Position numbers and translations under genes: made by a program. Positions 8,089 through 17,502 of a DNA stretch of 64,000 nt are shown here, in pieces. The notes below the pieces were generated by a model, which was not told the DNA's origin, did no database searches, and was given only the letters and a program-made list of their open reading frames with translations. Source of the stretch: Fulvivirgaceae bacterium JP3-4 (GTDB taxonomy: Bacteria > Bacteroidota > Bacteroidia > Cytophagales > Cyclobacteriaceae); contig JARKND010000004.1 in NCBI GenBank assembly GCA_029309925.1, positions 186,001 through 250,000 on the forward strand, written 5' to 3'. Numbering within the stretch: position 1 is the first letter of the stretch; each line of letters starts with the position of its first letter.

Positions 8089-10497
8089 CTATTCGTAGCG
8101 TAATGATTTTACCGGATTCAACGATGCAGCCTTCCATGTCTGCGACCACACGGTCAGCAGACCGAGGATGCCAACTATTCCGAGTCCGATCGAAATCAGT
8201 CCAACCGAGATATCGATGCGGTAAGCATATGAAGAAAGGAAAAGGTCACCGAAAAAATAGCCCAATGGAATGCCGATCACAGCTGCCACTCCCAGAAGGA
8301 TCAGAAATGTCCTGCTCAACAGGAAGGCTACCTGCCGCGAACTTGCGCCCATCACCTTTCGCACGCCAATTTCCTTCAGGCGGGTTTGGGTTGCATACAT
8401 CGCCATGCCCAGCATACCAAGACAAGCAAGACTGATGGCGAGGAAGGAAATATATCCGACTATCGTGAGGATGTCCATAAAACCACCCTGCACATATGCG
8501 TTGTCGATTTCCTCTTCCATCATCGTCATATCTATCGCATGAACGGGATCGAGTTTTTTCCAAATCGCTTCAACCGAAGCGGTGATGACATCTTTTTGAG
8601 CAGGAACTATCTTTGCGCTTACAAGTTGAAGGTCAGCCTTTGAATACCGCAGCGCCACGGGGCCGATCTGGTAGCTGAGTGGCCTGAAGTGAAAGTCTTT
8701 TACCACACCGCTGACTGTGAGCATAGTCGAGTCGTTGGTGTAAACGGTCTGGCCGAGTGCAGAAACCGGATCGCTGAATCCAAACAGGGTCAGTGCCTGC
8801 TCATTCAGTATGACCTGCGATTCATTTGCTTTCCCCCTGGCAGCATCAAAATTTCCTCCACTCAGGAATACCACGTTAAGGTTGGCGAGATAGTTTTCGT
8901 CTACGACAAAATCGCGCATTACGAAAGATTCATCTTCAGGATTGCGTTTGTAATCACCTGCACGGTCGGCCCAGGTTCCGAGTCTGTGGGAGACACCTCC
9001 TACTGACACAACTCCTGGCAACGCCTTGACTTCGTTCGCCAGCTTATCAAAATCCATCCCCTGAAGCCGCACATTCAAAATATTCTTATCATTGATTCCG
9101 TAGTCTGTGGTCACCATGTAATTCACCTGCCTGTAAACCACAAGCACAACGATGATAAAGGCGATAGACAGTGAAAACTGAGTAACGATCAGCGCCTTTC
9201 GGAATGTGAGCCTGCTGTAAACTTTCACATTGCTGTCTTTCAGTACACTCGCGGGTTTAAAAGCAGAGAGATAACCGGCTGGCAGAAGTCCTGCCATGAT
9301 CCCGACAACCACGGCAAATACGAAGAAATAGAGATAGAGTGTATAGTCCTCATTCAATTGCGTTGCAAATTCTCGTGCGATGTTCAGCTGCATAAATCCG
9401 GGTTTCAGCAACTGCATGATGAGGTAAGACGATACAAGGCACATCAGCGAGAACACTACTGCCTCTCCAACGAACTGAAGAAACACCTGGAATCGCTGCG
9501 CACCGACAATCTTGCGCACCCCGATTTCGCGTGCACGTGTCAGCGATTTTGCAATCATCAGGTTCGTATAGTTGAAACACGCCATCAGCATAATGATACC
9601 GACAAGCGCACCCAGGAAATAAATCAATAGCTCAGGCATGCCCTGTCCCATCTGGTTCGACAGCAGTGGCCCTGGTGTGATTTCTGAAAGGTTCATCAGG
9701 AAGAACTCGTAACCTCTGTCGCGTGTCTCGAGGCGCAGTCCCTTATAGTTTTCATTTGCGATCGATGCGAGTGCTTTTTCCACATCGTCAGCATTCTTTC
9801 CTTCCTTGAGTTTGAAATACGTATACGTTGAGTAATAATCATTCCAGTTGTCTGTCGCTTTCCCCACAATTCCATCCTGTTCCATGGCCGACAGCGCATT
9901 CATTGACCCAAGCATTTCAAATTCAAAATGCGTTTTGCCTTCGAATTCTTTCAGCACACCTGTCACAGAAAACTCACCGTAACCTGAGACGGTGATCGTA
10001 CGCCCAAGTGCTTCAGCATTTCCAAAAAGTTTTTTCTTCGCACTCTGCGTCAGCACAATACTGCGCGCATCCTTTAACGCTGTCGCGGGATTTCCGTTCT
10101 CAAATGGAAAATTAAAAACCTGGAGGAAAGATTGATCTGCGAGCAAACCACGCATGGGCACATTCACACTTCCGTAGACCGCATCGCCATTGAAACGACT
10201 GTTAATACGAACCATGTCTTCCACTAATGTGTAGTTGGATCGCAGCGCCTCTGCTACCGGTAGTGGAGATGATGCATATTCTTCAGCACCGCCACTTACC
10301 CGAAGCGCCCGCGTGTTGATCCGATAGATCCTGTCGCTGTCGCGGTGAAACTGATCGAATGAGTATTGCTCACGGATGACGAGTATGATCAGCAGCGCGA
10401 GCGACATGCTGATACTCAACCCGATCAGGTTGATCAGTGAAAAAGACCGGTTTCGCAAAATGTTGCGCAGCGCGGTAGTGAGAATGCTTCTTAACAT
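8089..10497 (-). CDS. FtsX/MacB-like ABC transporter permease (copy 2 of 3)
   Basis: The second tandem paralogue, 802 aa, starts at ATG 10497 (MLRSILTTALRNILRNRSF). The open frame extends 89 codons further, but that part is unlike the family and overlaps the intergenic gap. It has the same two-FtsX-domain plan as copy 1, with motifs RAREIGVRKIVGA and LKEIGVRKVMGAS, and C-terminus NPVKSLRYE. The periplasmic core has the usual NGDAVYGSVNV and SAKKKLFG elements. Its sequence has clearly diverged from copies 1 and 3, so the triplication is old. Substrate and ATPase partner are not known. Confidence 0.9.
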   Translation of the reverse strand: MLRSILTTALRNILRNRSFSLINLIGLSISMSLALLIILVIREQYSFDQFHRDSDRIYRINTRALRVSGGAEEYASSPLPVAEALRSNYTLVEDMVRINSRFNGDAVYGSVNVPMRGLLADQSFLQVFNFPFENGNPATALKDARSIVLTQSAKKKLFGNAEALGRTITVSGYGEFSVTGVLKEFEGKTHFEFEMLGSMNALSAMEQDGIVGKATDNWNDYYSTYTYFKLKEGKNADDVEKALASIANENYKGLRLETRDRGYEFFLMNLSEITPGPLLSNQMGQGMPELLIYFLGALVGIIMLMACFNYTNLMIAKSLTRAREIGVRKIVGAQRFQVFLQFVGEAVVFSLMCLVSSYLIMQLLKPGFMQLNIAREFATQLNEDYTLYLYFFVFAVVVGIMAGLLPAGYLSAFKPASVLKDSNVKVYSRLTFRKALIVTQFSLSIAFIIVVLVVYRQVNYMVTTDYGINDKNILNVRLQGMDFDKLANEVKALPGVVSVGGVSHRLGTWADRAGDYKRNPEDESFVMRDFVVDENYLANLNVVFLSGGNFDAARGKANESQVILNEQALTLFGFSDPVSALGQTVYTNDSTMLTVSGVVKDFHFRPLSYQIGPVALRYSKADLQLVSAKIVPAQKDVITASVEAIWKKLDPVHAIDMTMMEEEIDNAYVQGGFMDILTIVGYISFLAISLACLGMLGMAMYATQTRLKEIGVRKVMGASSRQVAFLLSRTFLILLGVAAVIGIPLGYFFGDLFLSSYAYRIDISVGLISIGLGIVGILGLLTVWSQTWKAASLNPVKSLRYE

Positions 10498-10610
10498 ATC
10501 GCTGAAGTTTGATTGAAAAAAACTAACTCTCCGAGTAACAGACAACCCAACAGCGCTCACTTGACGGAATCCTGTCGCCAATTGCTGGAAATCCGTCCTG
10601 AACTCACTTG

Positions 10611-13031
10611 CTATTCGTAGCGCAAAGATTTTATCGGATCGGTCATGGCGGCTCTTACCGTTTGGAAACTGATCGTAACGAGCGTGATCACAAGGGCAAT
10701 ACTGATAGTGATTACAAACAAGACCGGATTTAATGGAGCGTGGTTTGCAAAAGTTGCCAGCCATTCGTTAGCAAAGTACCATGCAAGCGGGAAGGAGATC
10801 ACATTTGCAATTACGACCAGCACGATAAATTCCTTAGAAAGCAATGATGTTATGCTCATTACATCCGCGCCAAGCACCTTCCGGACACCAATTTCTTTTG
10901 TTCGTGCAGCTACCATGAACGATACGAGTCCGAGTAATCCGATCACCGCGATGGCAATCGTGATCACTGAAAATATTCCGAAGACAGTGGCGAGTCGCTG
11001 CTCACTCTGATATTGTCTTTCAAAATCCTGATCGAGGAAGAAATAATTGAAATCGTAGCCGGGAAATGTCTTCTGCCAGAGTGAGCTCACCGCAGCGATC
11101 AGTTCCTGTGTGCTGGCCGCCTTGTAACGGACTGCATACATATAGGAACTCCGTGGATTGTAGTCCATAGCCATCGGACCGATTTTCTGCTGCAATCCGA
11201 ACTGATGGTAATCTTTCACAACTCCGATCACTTCCCCTGCAGGATACCCGGAGGGTGACGTAATTTTCTTACCAACTGCTTCCTCAGGTGAATTCCATCC
11301 AAACATTTTCACCGCTGTCTCATTGAGGATCAACCCTTCTTCGATCTGACCTTCGCGATCGTGGGAGAAGTCGTTGCCTGCAATCATTTGAAGACCCATC
11401 GTTTTTACATAGCGGTCATCGATAGCCATGTACTCGACTGAAATTGCGTCCTCACCAGACTTTCCCTCCGGATAAGCAACCTGGCCTGTCCAGCCGGGAT
11501 TGCCAGGAAGCGAATTCGTGAACGTTACCTCGTTTACCATCGCAAGCGCCTTCAACTCATTCTGAAAAGTTCTGAAGCCGTCAGGATTTTCACTTCTCAC
11601 ACGCGCGGCATTGACAACAAAAATTTCATCTTTCGCGAAACCAAGCTCCTGCTTTTGCATATAGTCGAGCTGATTGATCACGATCAGCGTTCCCAGGACA
11701 AGCGATACTGAAATCACAAATTGAAAAACCACCAACGCTCTGCGCAATTGGACACCGCGTGAGCTGTTCTGCACTTTTCCCTTCAGCACTTCTGCGGGAC
11801 GCATCCCTGAAAGAACGAGTGCAGGATAATAACCTGACAAAAATGTGACGATGGCGATCAGCGCTGCAATTCCTGCGACCACCGGTGCGTTAAAGAGCGA
11901 TGAAATCGAATAAGTCTTTGCAAGGATTTGGTTGAACAGTGGCAGCATCAATCCTGCCAGTGCGATGCCTATAACCAGCGCAGTGAACGTCAGGACAAAC
12001 GACTCACTGAGGAACTGTCGAATAAGTCCCTGTCGGGTGGAGCCAACCACTTTGCGCAAGCCCACTTCCTTTGCACGATAAACTGAACGCGCTGTGGTGA
12101 GGTTTACGAAGTTGATACAGGCGAGTATGATAACGAAAATGGCAATGCCCGACATCAGGTAAAGTCTGTCAATGCTTCCCAGCGAGCCAAGGCTGTTCCC
12201 ATTGGTGGAGTACAGATACAACTTTTTCAGCGGCATGAATATGACGTTTGCATCAACGCCCCAGTCTTTGAGCATTTGCCCGGCACGCTCACGATAAATA
12301 CCTGCAGCCTTTGCTTTGAAGTTTTCAACATCAGCACCCTCTTTGAGCAATACATAGTTTTTCATGTTGATGTTCCCCCACCCACCTTCATAATCGAATG
12401 ACGGCTGCACCACGGTTGTAAAAGTGGAGAACGACATCAGCATGTCGAGCTGAATGTGTGAGTTGGATGGAATGTCTTTCATGATACCGGTGACCACAAA
12501 TTGCATGGTGTCCGCGAAAGTCATGGTTTTGTTCAACGCAGTTTCACCCTTAAAATATTTGCGTGCCATGGCTTCTGTTATCACCACAGCGTATGGACCG
12601 TCCAGGGCCTTTGCCGGATTGCCTTCAACGAGCGGGAACGTGAAGATTTCAAAAAACTCAGGTGTCGCAAAATGCACACGCTCGCGGATCCTTTTGCCTT
12701 CGTGATTCACAAGCAAAAAGGAAGCGCTCCTGGTATAAAGAACAGATTCAACTTCCGGGAACTGGCTACGCAACGTAGAGCCTACACCCCATCCGTTCGT
12801 CTCCATGCTTCCGCCACCGCCCCCGGCTTTTGCATCAACGAATTGTGTTTCGACACGATAAATCCGGTCGAGTTTGGTATGAAATCCGTCATAGGATAAC
12901 TCATCGAGCACGTAGAGCATGATCATCACACCAGCCATCAGCCCCAGCGCAAGACCGAGTAAGTTAATGGCGGTGTATCCTTTGAACTTCAGAAGAGAAC
13001 GGAGTGCAATTTTAAAATGGTTAAACAGCAT
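10611..13031 (-). CDS. FtsX/MacB-like ABC transporter permease (copy 3 of 3)
   Basis: The first gene of the tandem in transcription order, 806 aa from ATG 13031 (MLFNHFKIALRSLLKFKG). It has the MacB-type periplasmic core twice and two FtsX domains with RAKEVGLRKVVGST and RTKEIGVRKVLGAD. The C-terminus DPIKSLRYE ends with the same SLRYE as copies 1 and 2. A glycine-rich stretch (AGGGGGS) sits in the first periplasmic core near residue 65. It probably shares a transcript with copies 2 and 1. It could form hetero-oligomers with them, which is inference from their arrangement only. Confidence 0.9.
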   Translation of the reverse strand: MLFNHFKIALRSLLKFKGYTAINLLGLALGLMAGVMIMLYVLDELSYDGFHTKLDRIYRVETQFVDAKAGGGGGSMETNGWGVGSTLRSQFPEVESVLYTRSASFLLVNHEGKRIRERVHFATPEFFEIFTFPLVEGNPAKALDGPYAVVITEAMARKYFKGETALNKTMTFADTMQFVVTGIMKDIPSNSHIQLDMLMSFSTFTTVVQPSFDYEGGWGNINMKNYVLLKEGADVENFKAKAAGIYRERAGQMLKDWGVDANVIFMPLKKLYLYSTNGNSLGSLGSIDRLYLMSGIAIFVIILACINFVNLTTARSVYRAKEVGLRKVVGSTRQGLIRQFLSESFVLTFTALVIGIALAGLMLPLFNQILAKTYSISSLFNAPVVAGIAALIAIVTFLSGYYPALVLSGMRPAEVLKGKVQNSSRGVQLRRALVVFQFVISVSLVLGTLIVINQLDYMQKQELGFAKDEIFVVNAARVRSENPDGFRTFQNELKALAMVNEVTFTNSLPGNPGWTGQVAYPEGKSGEDAISVEYMAIDDRYVKTMGLQMIAGNDFSHDREGQIEEGLILNETAVKMFGWNSPEEAVGKKITSPSGYPAGEVIGVVKDYHQFGLQQKIGPMAMDYNPRSSYMYAVRYKAASTQELIAAVSSLWQKTFPGYDFNYFFLDQDFERQYQSEQRLATVFGIFSVITIAIAVIGLLGLVSFMVAARTKEIGVRKVLGADVMSITSLLSKEFIVLVVIANVISFPLAWYFANEWLATFANHAPLNPVLFVITISIALVITLVTISFQTVRAAMTDPIKSLRYE

Positions 13032-13180
13032 ACACAGGTCGGTTGATGAGAAACTCACCCGGCCAATTACAATGACCCTGCCATAAGCTCAAACCACCAA
13101 AAACGCTAAAAAAACGCAGAAAAATTCACTTTTTGCTGTGCCTCTGTGAACACAAATGTCCGGAAGTGGGCAGCGGGGGA

Positions 13181-13309
13181 TGTGTTAATGTGTTCGGGTG
13201 TTCATGTGCGCATGTTGAAGTGATTCAAATGATGCCTTCATAGCTCACGATGGAGTTCAATACATGAGCACATGAGCACATGAGCACATGACCACATGCA
13301 TACATGAGC
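13181..13309. repeat. Inverted-arm octamer array (locus A)
   Basis: The left arm is four drifting octamers of TGTGTTMA type at 13181-13212. The right arm is six octamers at 13262-13309 (ACATGAGC x3, ACATGACC, ACATGCAT, ACATGAGC). The right arm read on the minus strand is the same kind of word (GTGCTCAT), so the arms are inverted around a spacer of about 50 bases. The right arm ends five bases from the metF stop codon (13315). No gene lies between the arms. Confidence 0.8.
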
Positions 13310-13314
13310 ACCTC

Positions 13315-14271
13315 TCAAAACAACTCCTTGGCTATGCGATAAATCGGATCTGATTTACCCATGGAATAGAAGTGCAGCGTGGGCACGCCTTTCTTGACAA
13401 GCTCTTTCGACTGTTCGACAGCCCAGCGGATTCCTACTTCTTTTACTTCTTTGTTGTCTTTGCACTTTTCCACTTCATCTGCCAGGTCTTCCGGGATGTC
13501 GATGTGAAATGTGGTGGGCAGGATGTTGCACTGGGCCTTGGTCGTGATCGGCTTAATTCCTGGAATAATCGGAACGTTGATACCTGCCTCTTTGCACTTC
13601 TCGCAGAACTCGAAATATTTTTTGTTGTCGAAGAACATCTGCGTGACGATGTACTCGGCACCAAGGTCTACTTTCAGCTTGAGATACTTGAGGTCGGTCT
13701 TGATGTTCGGAGCCGCGAAATGTTTTTCGGGGTAGCCGGCAACACCGATGCAGAAATTTGTTGGTGAGCTGTTCTGCAATTCTTCATCGAGAAAGCGACC
13801 GTTGTTCATATTCACCACCTGTTGCAGCAGATCGGAGGCAAATTTGTGACCGTCAGGATCCGGTACAAAACGTCCTTCATTCTTGATTCCATCACCCTGT
13901 AACACCAGCACGTTATCAATGCCAAGGAAGTGCAGGTCAATTAAAGCATTCTCAGTTTCTTCTTTTGTAAAACCACCACAGATAATATGCGGCACCGTAT
14001 CAACATGGTAGTGGTTCTGTATCGCTGCGCAAATCCCGACAGTACCGGGACGCTTGCGCGTTGAACGCTTTTCAAGCAGTCCGTTTTCCTTCTTTTTATA
14101 CACGTACTCCTCGCGGTGATACGTCACATCGATAAACGGAGGTTTGAACTCCATCAGCGGATCGATGTTATCAAAAAGATTCTTGATGTTCTCGCCTTTC
14201 AGTGGCGGAAGAATCTCGATGGTAAAAAGTGTTTTGCCCTTCGCGTTCTTTATATGTTCAGTGACTTTCAT
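13315..14271 (-). CDS. metF: 5,10-methylenetetrahydrofolate reductase
   Basis: 318-aa FAD-dependent enzyme that makes 5-methyltetrahydrofolate, the methyl donor for MetH. The TIM-barrel protein begins MKVTEHIKNAKGKTLF, followed by EILPPLKGEN, the counterpart of the FEFFPP region. PHIICGGFTKEETE and LVLQGDG form the folate/FAD side, and QMFFDNKKYFEF and PGIKPITT are conserved late motifs. The start at ATG 14271 is clear. It lies downstream of the two metH genes with the four-helix-bundle gene in between, and completes the methionine-regeneration cluster. Confidence 0.96.
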   Translation of the reverse strand: MKVTEHIKNAKGKTLFTIEILPPLKGENIKNLFDNIDPLMEFKPPFIDVTYHREEYVYKKKENGLLEKRSTRKRPGTVGICAAIQNHYHVDTVPHIICGGFTKEETENALIDLHFLGIDNVLVLQGDGIKNEGRFVPDPDGHKFASDLLQQVVNMNNGRFLDEELQNSSPTNFCIGVAGYPEKHFAAPNIKTDLKYLKLKVDLGAEYIVTQMFFDNKKYFEFCEKCKEAGINVPIIPGIKPITTKAQCNILPTTFHIDIPEDLADEVEKCKDNKEVKEVGIRWAVEQSKELVKKGVPTLHFYSMGKSDPIYRIAKELF

Positions 14272-14277
14272 GTAAAA

Positions 14278-14358
14278 ATGTGTTCAGGGTGTTAATGTGT
14301 TAAGGTGCTCATGTGTTCAGGTGTTAATGTGTTAATGTGTTAATGTGTTAATGTGCTA
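14278..14358. repeat. Octamer array, left arm of locus B
   Basis: Ten consecutive units of the word ATGTGTTA and close variants (one unit is 9 nt) run from 14278 to 14358. The last unit is ATGTGCTA, and its CTA (14356-14358) is the complement of the TAG stop codon of the four-helix-bundle gene. The other edge is 6 bases from the metF ATG. With the inverted arm at 14794-14833 it frames the four-helix-bundle gene. Confidence 0.9.
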
Positions 14359-14721
14359 GTGTTTGTTGATGTATCTAACTAGACCTAGCGTAAGATTTTT
14401 TGCCTCCTCTGCTTTTGCTCGTAAACTTGCCTCTTCGTCCTTTGAAATATATCCTACGTCAGCGAGCGTGTAAAGCATACTTAACAATTCAAGCGCAGAG
14501 CTTTGCGAAAAATCATAGAAACGCAGCGAGTCTTTTTTATGAAATCTACCGAAACCCTCCGCGATGTTATTCATGGTACCCAACGCAGCCTTCTTAAATT
14601 GCGCACGCGTCTCGAAGTCCTTGGCAAGTTTGCCGTTCTCGGAAACCAAAAAAGCCTCCTTCACAAGTTGCCTCGCGGCCTGCCAACATTTTAAGTCTTC
14701 AAATCGATTAATCTTACTCAT
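14356..14721 (-). CDS. Four helix bundle protein (S23/IVP family)
   Basis: 121-aa protein of the four-helix-bundle family first seen in intervening sequences of 23S rRNA genes and structurally related to Avd of diversity-generating retroelements. Family marks are RFEDLKCWQAARQLV near the N-terminus, NNIAEGFGRFH in the middle and FYDFSQSSALELLSML. The biochemical role is unknown, and relatives are basic and thought to bind nucleic acid. Here the gene is not in an rRNA gene but inserted between metH and metF, framed by inverted arrays of an 8-bp word. Its stop codon belongs to the last octamer. It is probably a passenger element and not part of methionine metabolism. Confidence 0.93.
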   Translation of the reverse strand: MSKINRFEDLKCWQAARQLVKEAFLVSENGKLAKDFETRAQFKKAALGTMNNIAEGFGRFHKKDSLRFYDFSQSSALELLSMLYTLADVGYISKDEEASLRAKAEEAKNLTLGLVRYINKH

Positions 14722-14793
14722 AAAAATTGGATTTAAGTCAAACCATTCTTACAAGCATCTTTGTTTCAATAATTAAAATACGGCCAGCATCAA

Positions 14794-14833
14794 CACCTTA
14801 ACACATTAACACATTAACACATCAGCACATTTT
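14794..14833. repeat. Octamer array, right arm of locus B
   Basis: Five octamers: CACCTTAA, CACATTAA, CACATTAA, CACATCAG, CACATTTT. On the minus strand they read TTAATGTG, the word of the left arm, so the arms are inverted. The last unit reaches the first base of the stop codon of the metH C-terminal gene (14833-14835). The gap to the four-helix-bundle start is about 70 bases. Confidence 0.88.
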
Positions 14834-17502
14834 TAGTACCCCAGCACCGGAGCCAGCCAACGTTCTACATCTTCAACACTCATTCCCTTCCGCTTCGCGT
14901 AGTCTGCCACCTGGTCTTTATCGATTTTTCCAAGTCCAAAATATTTTGAGTCGGGATGTGAGAAATAGTAACCACTGACGGCAGCGCCCGGCCACATCGC
15001 ATACGATTCTGTCAAGGTGATCCCGACCTTCTCGGCTTCAAGCAATTCAAAAATCAATTTCTTCTCCGTATGATCCGGGCATGCAGGATATCCTGGCGCA
15101 GGTCGGATTCCTTTGTACGCTTCATCGATCAATTCTTCGTTGGTGAGGTGCTCATCCTTTGCATAGCCCCACAGTTCCTTTCGCACTTTTTCATGCAGCG
15201 CTTCTGCAAATGCTTCTGCAAGACGGTCTGCAAGTGCTTTCGCCATGATGTCTGAATAGTCATCGTGATTGGCTTTGAATTTCGCGAGGAGTTTCTCGAT
15301 ACCCAGGCCGGCTGTTACAGCAAACATTCCGAAATAATCCTTGCCTTTCTCAGGCGACACGAAATCTGATAGGCAGAAATTCGGAAGGTTCTGCGCTTTT
15401 TTATTTTGCTGCCGCAGGAAATGTACGGTAGCAAACTCCTGGTCATCGCCCTGCTGTTTGAAAAGTTTTACATCATCGACTGCGCTTTGTGCGGCATAAA
15501 ACGCCACAACACCGTTTGCCTGAAGACTTTTATCCTTAATGATGTCGTCCAGCATTTTGTTCGCATCGTCAAAAAGCTTTTTCGCTTCAGCACCCACTAC
15601 CGAATCCTTCAAAATGCCAGGATAACGTCCGGCAAGCATCCACGTTTGGAAGAAAGGCGTCCAGTCGATGTACTTGCGCAATTCATCCAGCGGGTAGCTG
15701 ATGAACTCCCTTCGACCGATGAAAACAGGTTTTGTATGCTGCGTGGCATTCCAGTCAATCTTTACTTTGTTATCACGAGCTTCCTGCAGGGGAATGTAAT
15801 TCTTCGCCTGTTGCCGGCTGGCGTGCTCGGTACGCATCTTTACGTATTCGTCCTTAACTTTGGCCTTAAATGCTCCGCGTGTTTCCGGACTGATCAACTC
15901 ACTGGCTACAGGCACAGAACGCGATGCGTCAAGCACGTGAACCACCGGACCGTCATACACAGGATCGATTTTCACAGCCGTGTGAATACGTGATGTCGTT
16001 GCACCACCAATGAGCAATGGCAGAGAAAGTTTTTCGCGTTGCATCTCTTTTGCTACATGTACCATTTCATCGAGTGACGGAGTGATCAGACCGCTCAGAC
16101 CAATCACATCCACTTTTTCGCGCTTTGCTGCCTCGATGATTTTTTCTGTCGGCACCATTACACCAAGGTCAACGATATCGTAATTATTGCAGGCAAGCAC
16201 TACGCCTACGATGTTTTTCCCAATGTCGTGAACGTCTCCTTTAACGGTTGCGAGCAATATTTTGGCAGCGGGTTTCGAAGTTGTACCGCTCCTTCTTTTT
16301 TCTTCTTCGAGGAATGGCGTGAGATACGCAACAGACTTCTTCATCACACGCGCACTCTTCACTACCTGAGGCAGGAACATTTTACCCGCGCCAAATAGGT
16401 CGCCCACCACATTCATACCAGCCATCAGCGGTCCTTCGATCACATTCAAAGGTTTTCCATACTTTACGCGAGCCTCTTCGGTATCCTGGTCAATAAAATC
16501 GATAATGCCTTTCACCAACGCGTGCGTTATACGCTCCTCAACGGGGCCCTTGCGCCATTCGTCATCGACTTCCTTCTTCTTCGCTGAACCCTTTACCGTC
16601 TCAGCGTATTCAAGGAGACGCTCCGTGGCATCATCTCTCCGGTTGAGAAGAACATCTTCAACACGCTCCAACAATTCCTTTTCAATTTCATCGTATACTT
16701 CCAGCATTGTTGGGTTAACGATACCCATGTCCATACCGTTTTGTATCGCATGATACAGGAATGCAGCATGCATTGCTTCGCGTACTTTTTGATTTCCGCG
16801 GAAGCTGAATGAAACGTTGCTCACCCCGCCACTGACGTGGGCATGCGGAAGATTGGTTCGAATCCATTTCGCAGCACGGAAAAAATCCAACGCATAATTT
16901 CTATGCTCTTCAATACCGGTGGCTACAGGGAAAATGTTCGGATCGAAAATGATATCCTGCGGAGGCAATTTTACCTCGTTGACCAGAATGTCATAGGCAC
17001 GTTTGCAGATCGAGATCCTGCGTTCATAAGTATCTGCCTGTCCGTCTTCGTCAAACGCCATCACGACCACTGCCGCACCGTAGCGCTTTACCAGTTTCGC
17101 CTGGCGTATAAATTCCTCCTCACCTGCTTTTAAACTGATTGAGTTGACGATGCCTTTGCCCTGCAGGCACTTGAGACCCGCTTCAATCACTTCCCACTTG
17201 GAAGAATCGACCATCACAGGCACTATTGCGATCTCAGGTTCAGCCGCCATCAGGTTCAGGAACTTAACCATGGCAGCTTTTGAGTCAAGCATACCTTCAT
17301 CCATATTGACGTCAATGACCTGCGCCCCGCCACGGACCTGGTCGAGCGCAACTTCAAGCGCCTCCTCAAACTTATCTTCTTTGATAAGCTTGAGAAATTT
17401 AGCCGAGCCGGTTACGTTCGTGCGTTCACCAACGTTGACAAAATTCGAATTGGGAGTAATGGTAACGGCTTCGAGACCGCTTAACTGTAGATACTTAGAC
17501 AT
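14833..17502 (-). CDS. metH: Methionine synthase, pterin/B12/activation part
   Basis: 889-aa protein corresponding to the C-terminal three quarters of MetH. In order: a methyltetrahydrofolate-binding barrel ([13 protein letters not shown] at ~20-33), the helical cap, the cobalamin domain with the DxHxxG motif ([12 protein letters not shown], His ligand at about residue 425) and the AdoMet reactivation domain with [15 protein letters not shown] near residue 825. It transfers the methyl group to homocysteine together with the separate homocysteine module encoded just upstream. Its ATG lies inside the end of that gene, an 8-base overlap (ATGTCTAA) that suggests translational coupling. The sum of both proteins (~1220 aa) equals a normal single-chain MetH. 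Confidence 0.96.
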   Translation of the reverse strand: MSKYLQLSGLEAVTITPNSNFVNVGERTNVTGSAKFLKLIKEDKFEEALEVALDQVRGGAQVIDVNMDEGMLDSKAAMVKFLNLMAAEPEIAIVPVMVDSSKWEVIEAGLKCLQGKGIVNSISLKAGEEEFIRQAKLVKRYGAAVVVMAFDEDGQADTYERRISICKRAYDILVNEVKLPPQDIIFDPNIFPVATGIEEHRNYALDFFRAAKWIRTNLPHAHVSGGVSNVSFSFRGNQKVREAMHAAFLYHAIQNGMDMGIVNPTMLEVYDEIEKELLERVEDVLLNRRDDATERLLEYAETVKGSAKKKEVDDEWRKGPVEERITHALVKGIIDFIDQDTEEARVKYGKPLNVIEGPLMAGMNVVGDLFGAGKMFLPQVVKSARVMKKSVAYLTPFLEEEKRRSGTTSKPAAKILLATVKGDVHDIGKNIVGVVLACNNYDIVDLGVMVPTEKIIEAAKREKVDVIGLSGLITPSLDEMVHVAKEMQREKLSLPLLIGGATTSRIHTAVKIDPVYDGPVVHVLDASRSVPVASELISPETRGAFKAKVKDEYVKMRTEHASRQQAKNYIPLQEARDNKVKIDWNATQHTKPVFIGRREFISYPLDELRKYIDWTPFFQTWMLAGRYPGILKDSVVGAEAKKLFDDANKMLDDIIKDKSLQANGVVAFYAAQSAVDDVKLFKQQGDDQEFATVHFLRQQNKKAQNLPNFCLSDFVSPEKGKDYFGMFAVTAGLGIEKLLAKFKANHDDYSDIMAKALADRLAEAFAEALHEKVRKELWGYAKDEHLTNEELIDEAYKGIRPAPGYPACPDHTEKKLIFELLEAEKVGITLTESYAMWPGAAVSGYYFSHPDSKYFGLGKIDKDQVADYAKRKGMSVEDVERWLAPVLGY

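Noticed and set aside
14356-14721. Diversity-generating retroelement, suggested by the Avd-like four-helix-bundle protein
   Set aside because: No reverse transcriptase and no template/variable repeat pair was seen near the gene.
17495-17502. Frameshift in a single metH gene
   Set aside because: The upstream protein has a natural end after the zinc motif, the downstream one begins with its normal MSKYLQLSG start, and the split is known in this phylum.
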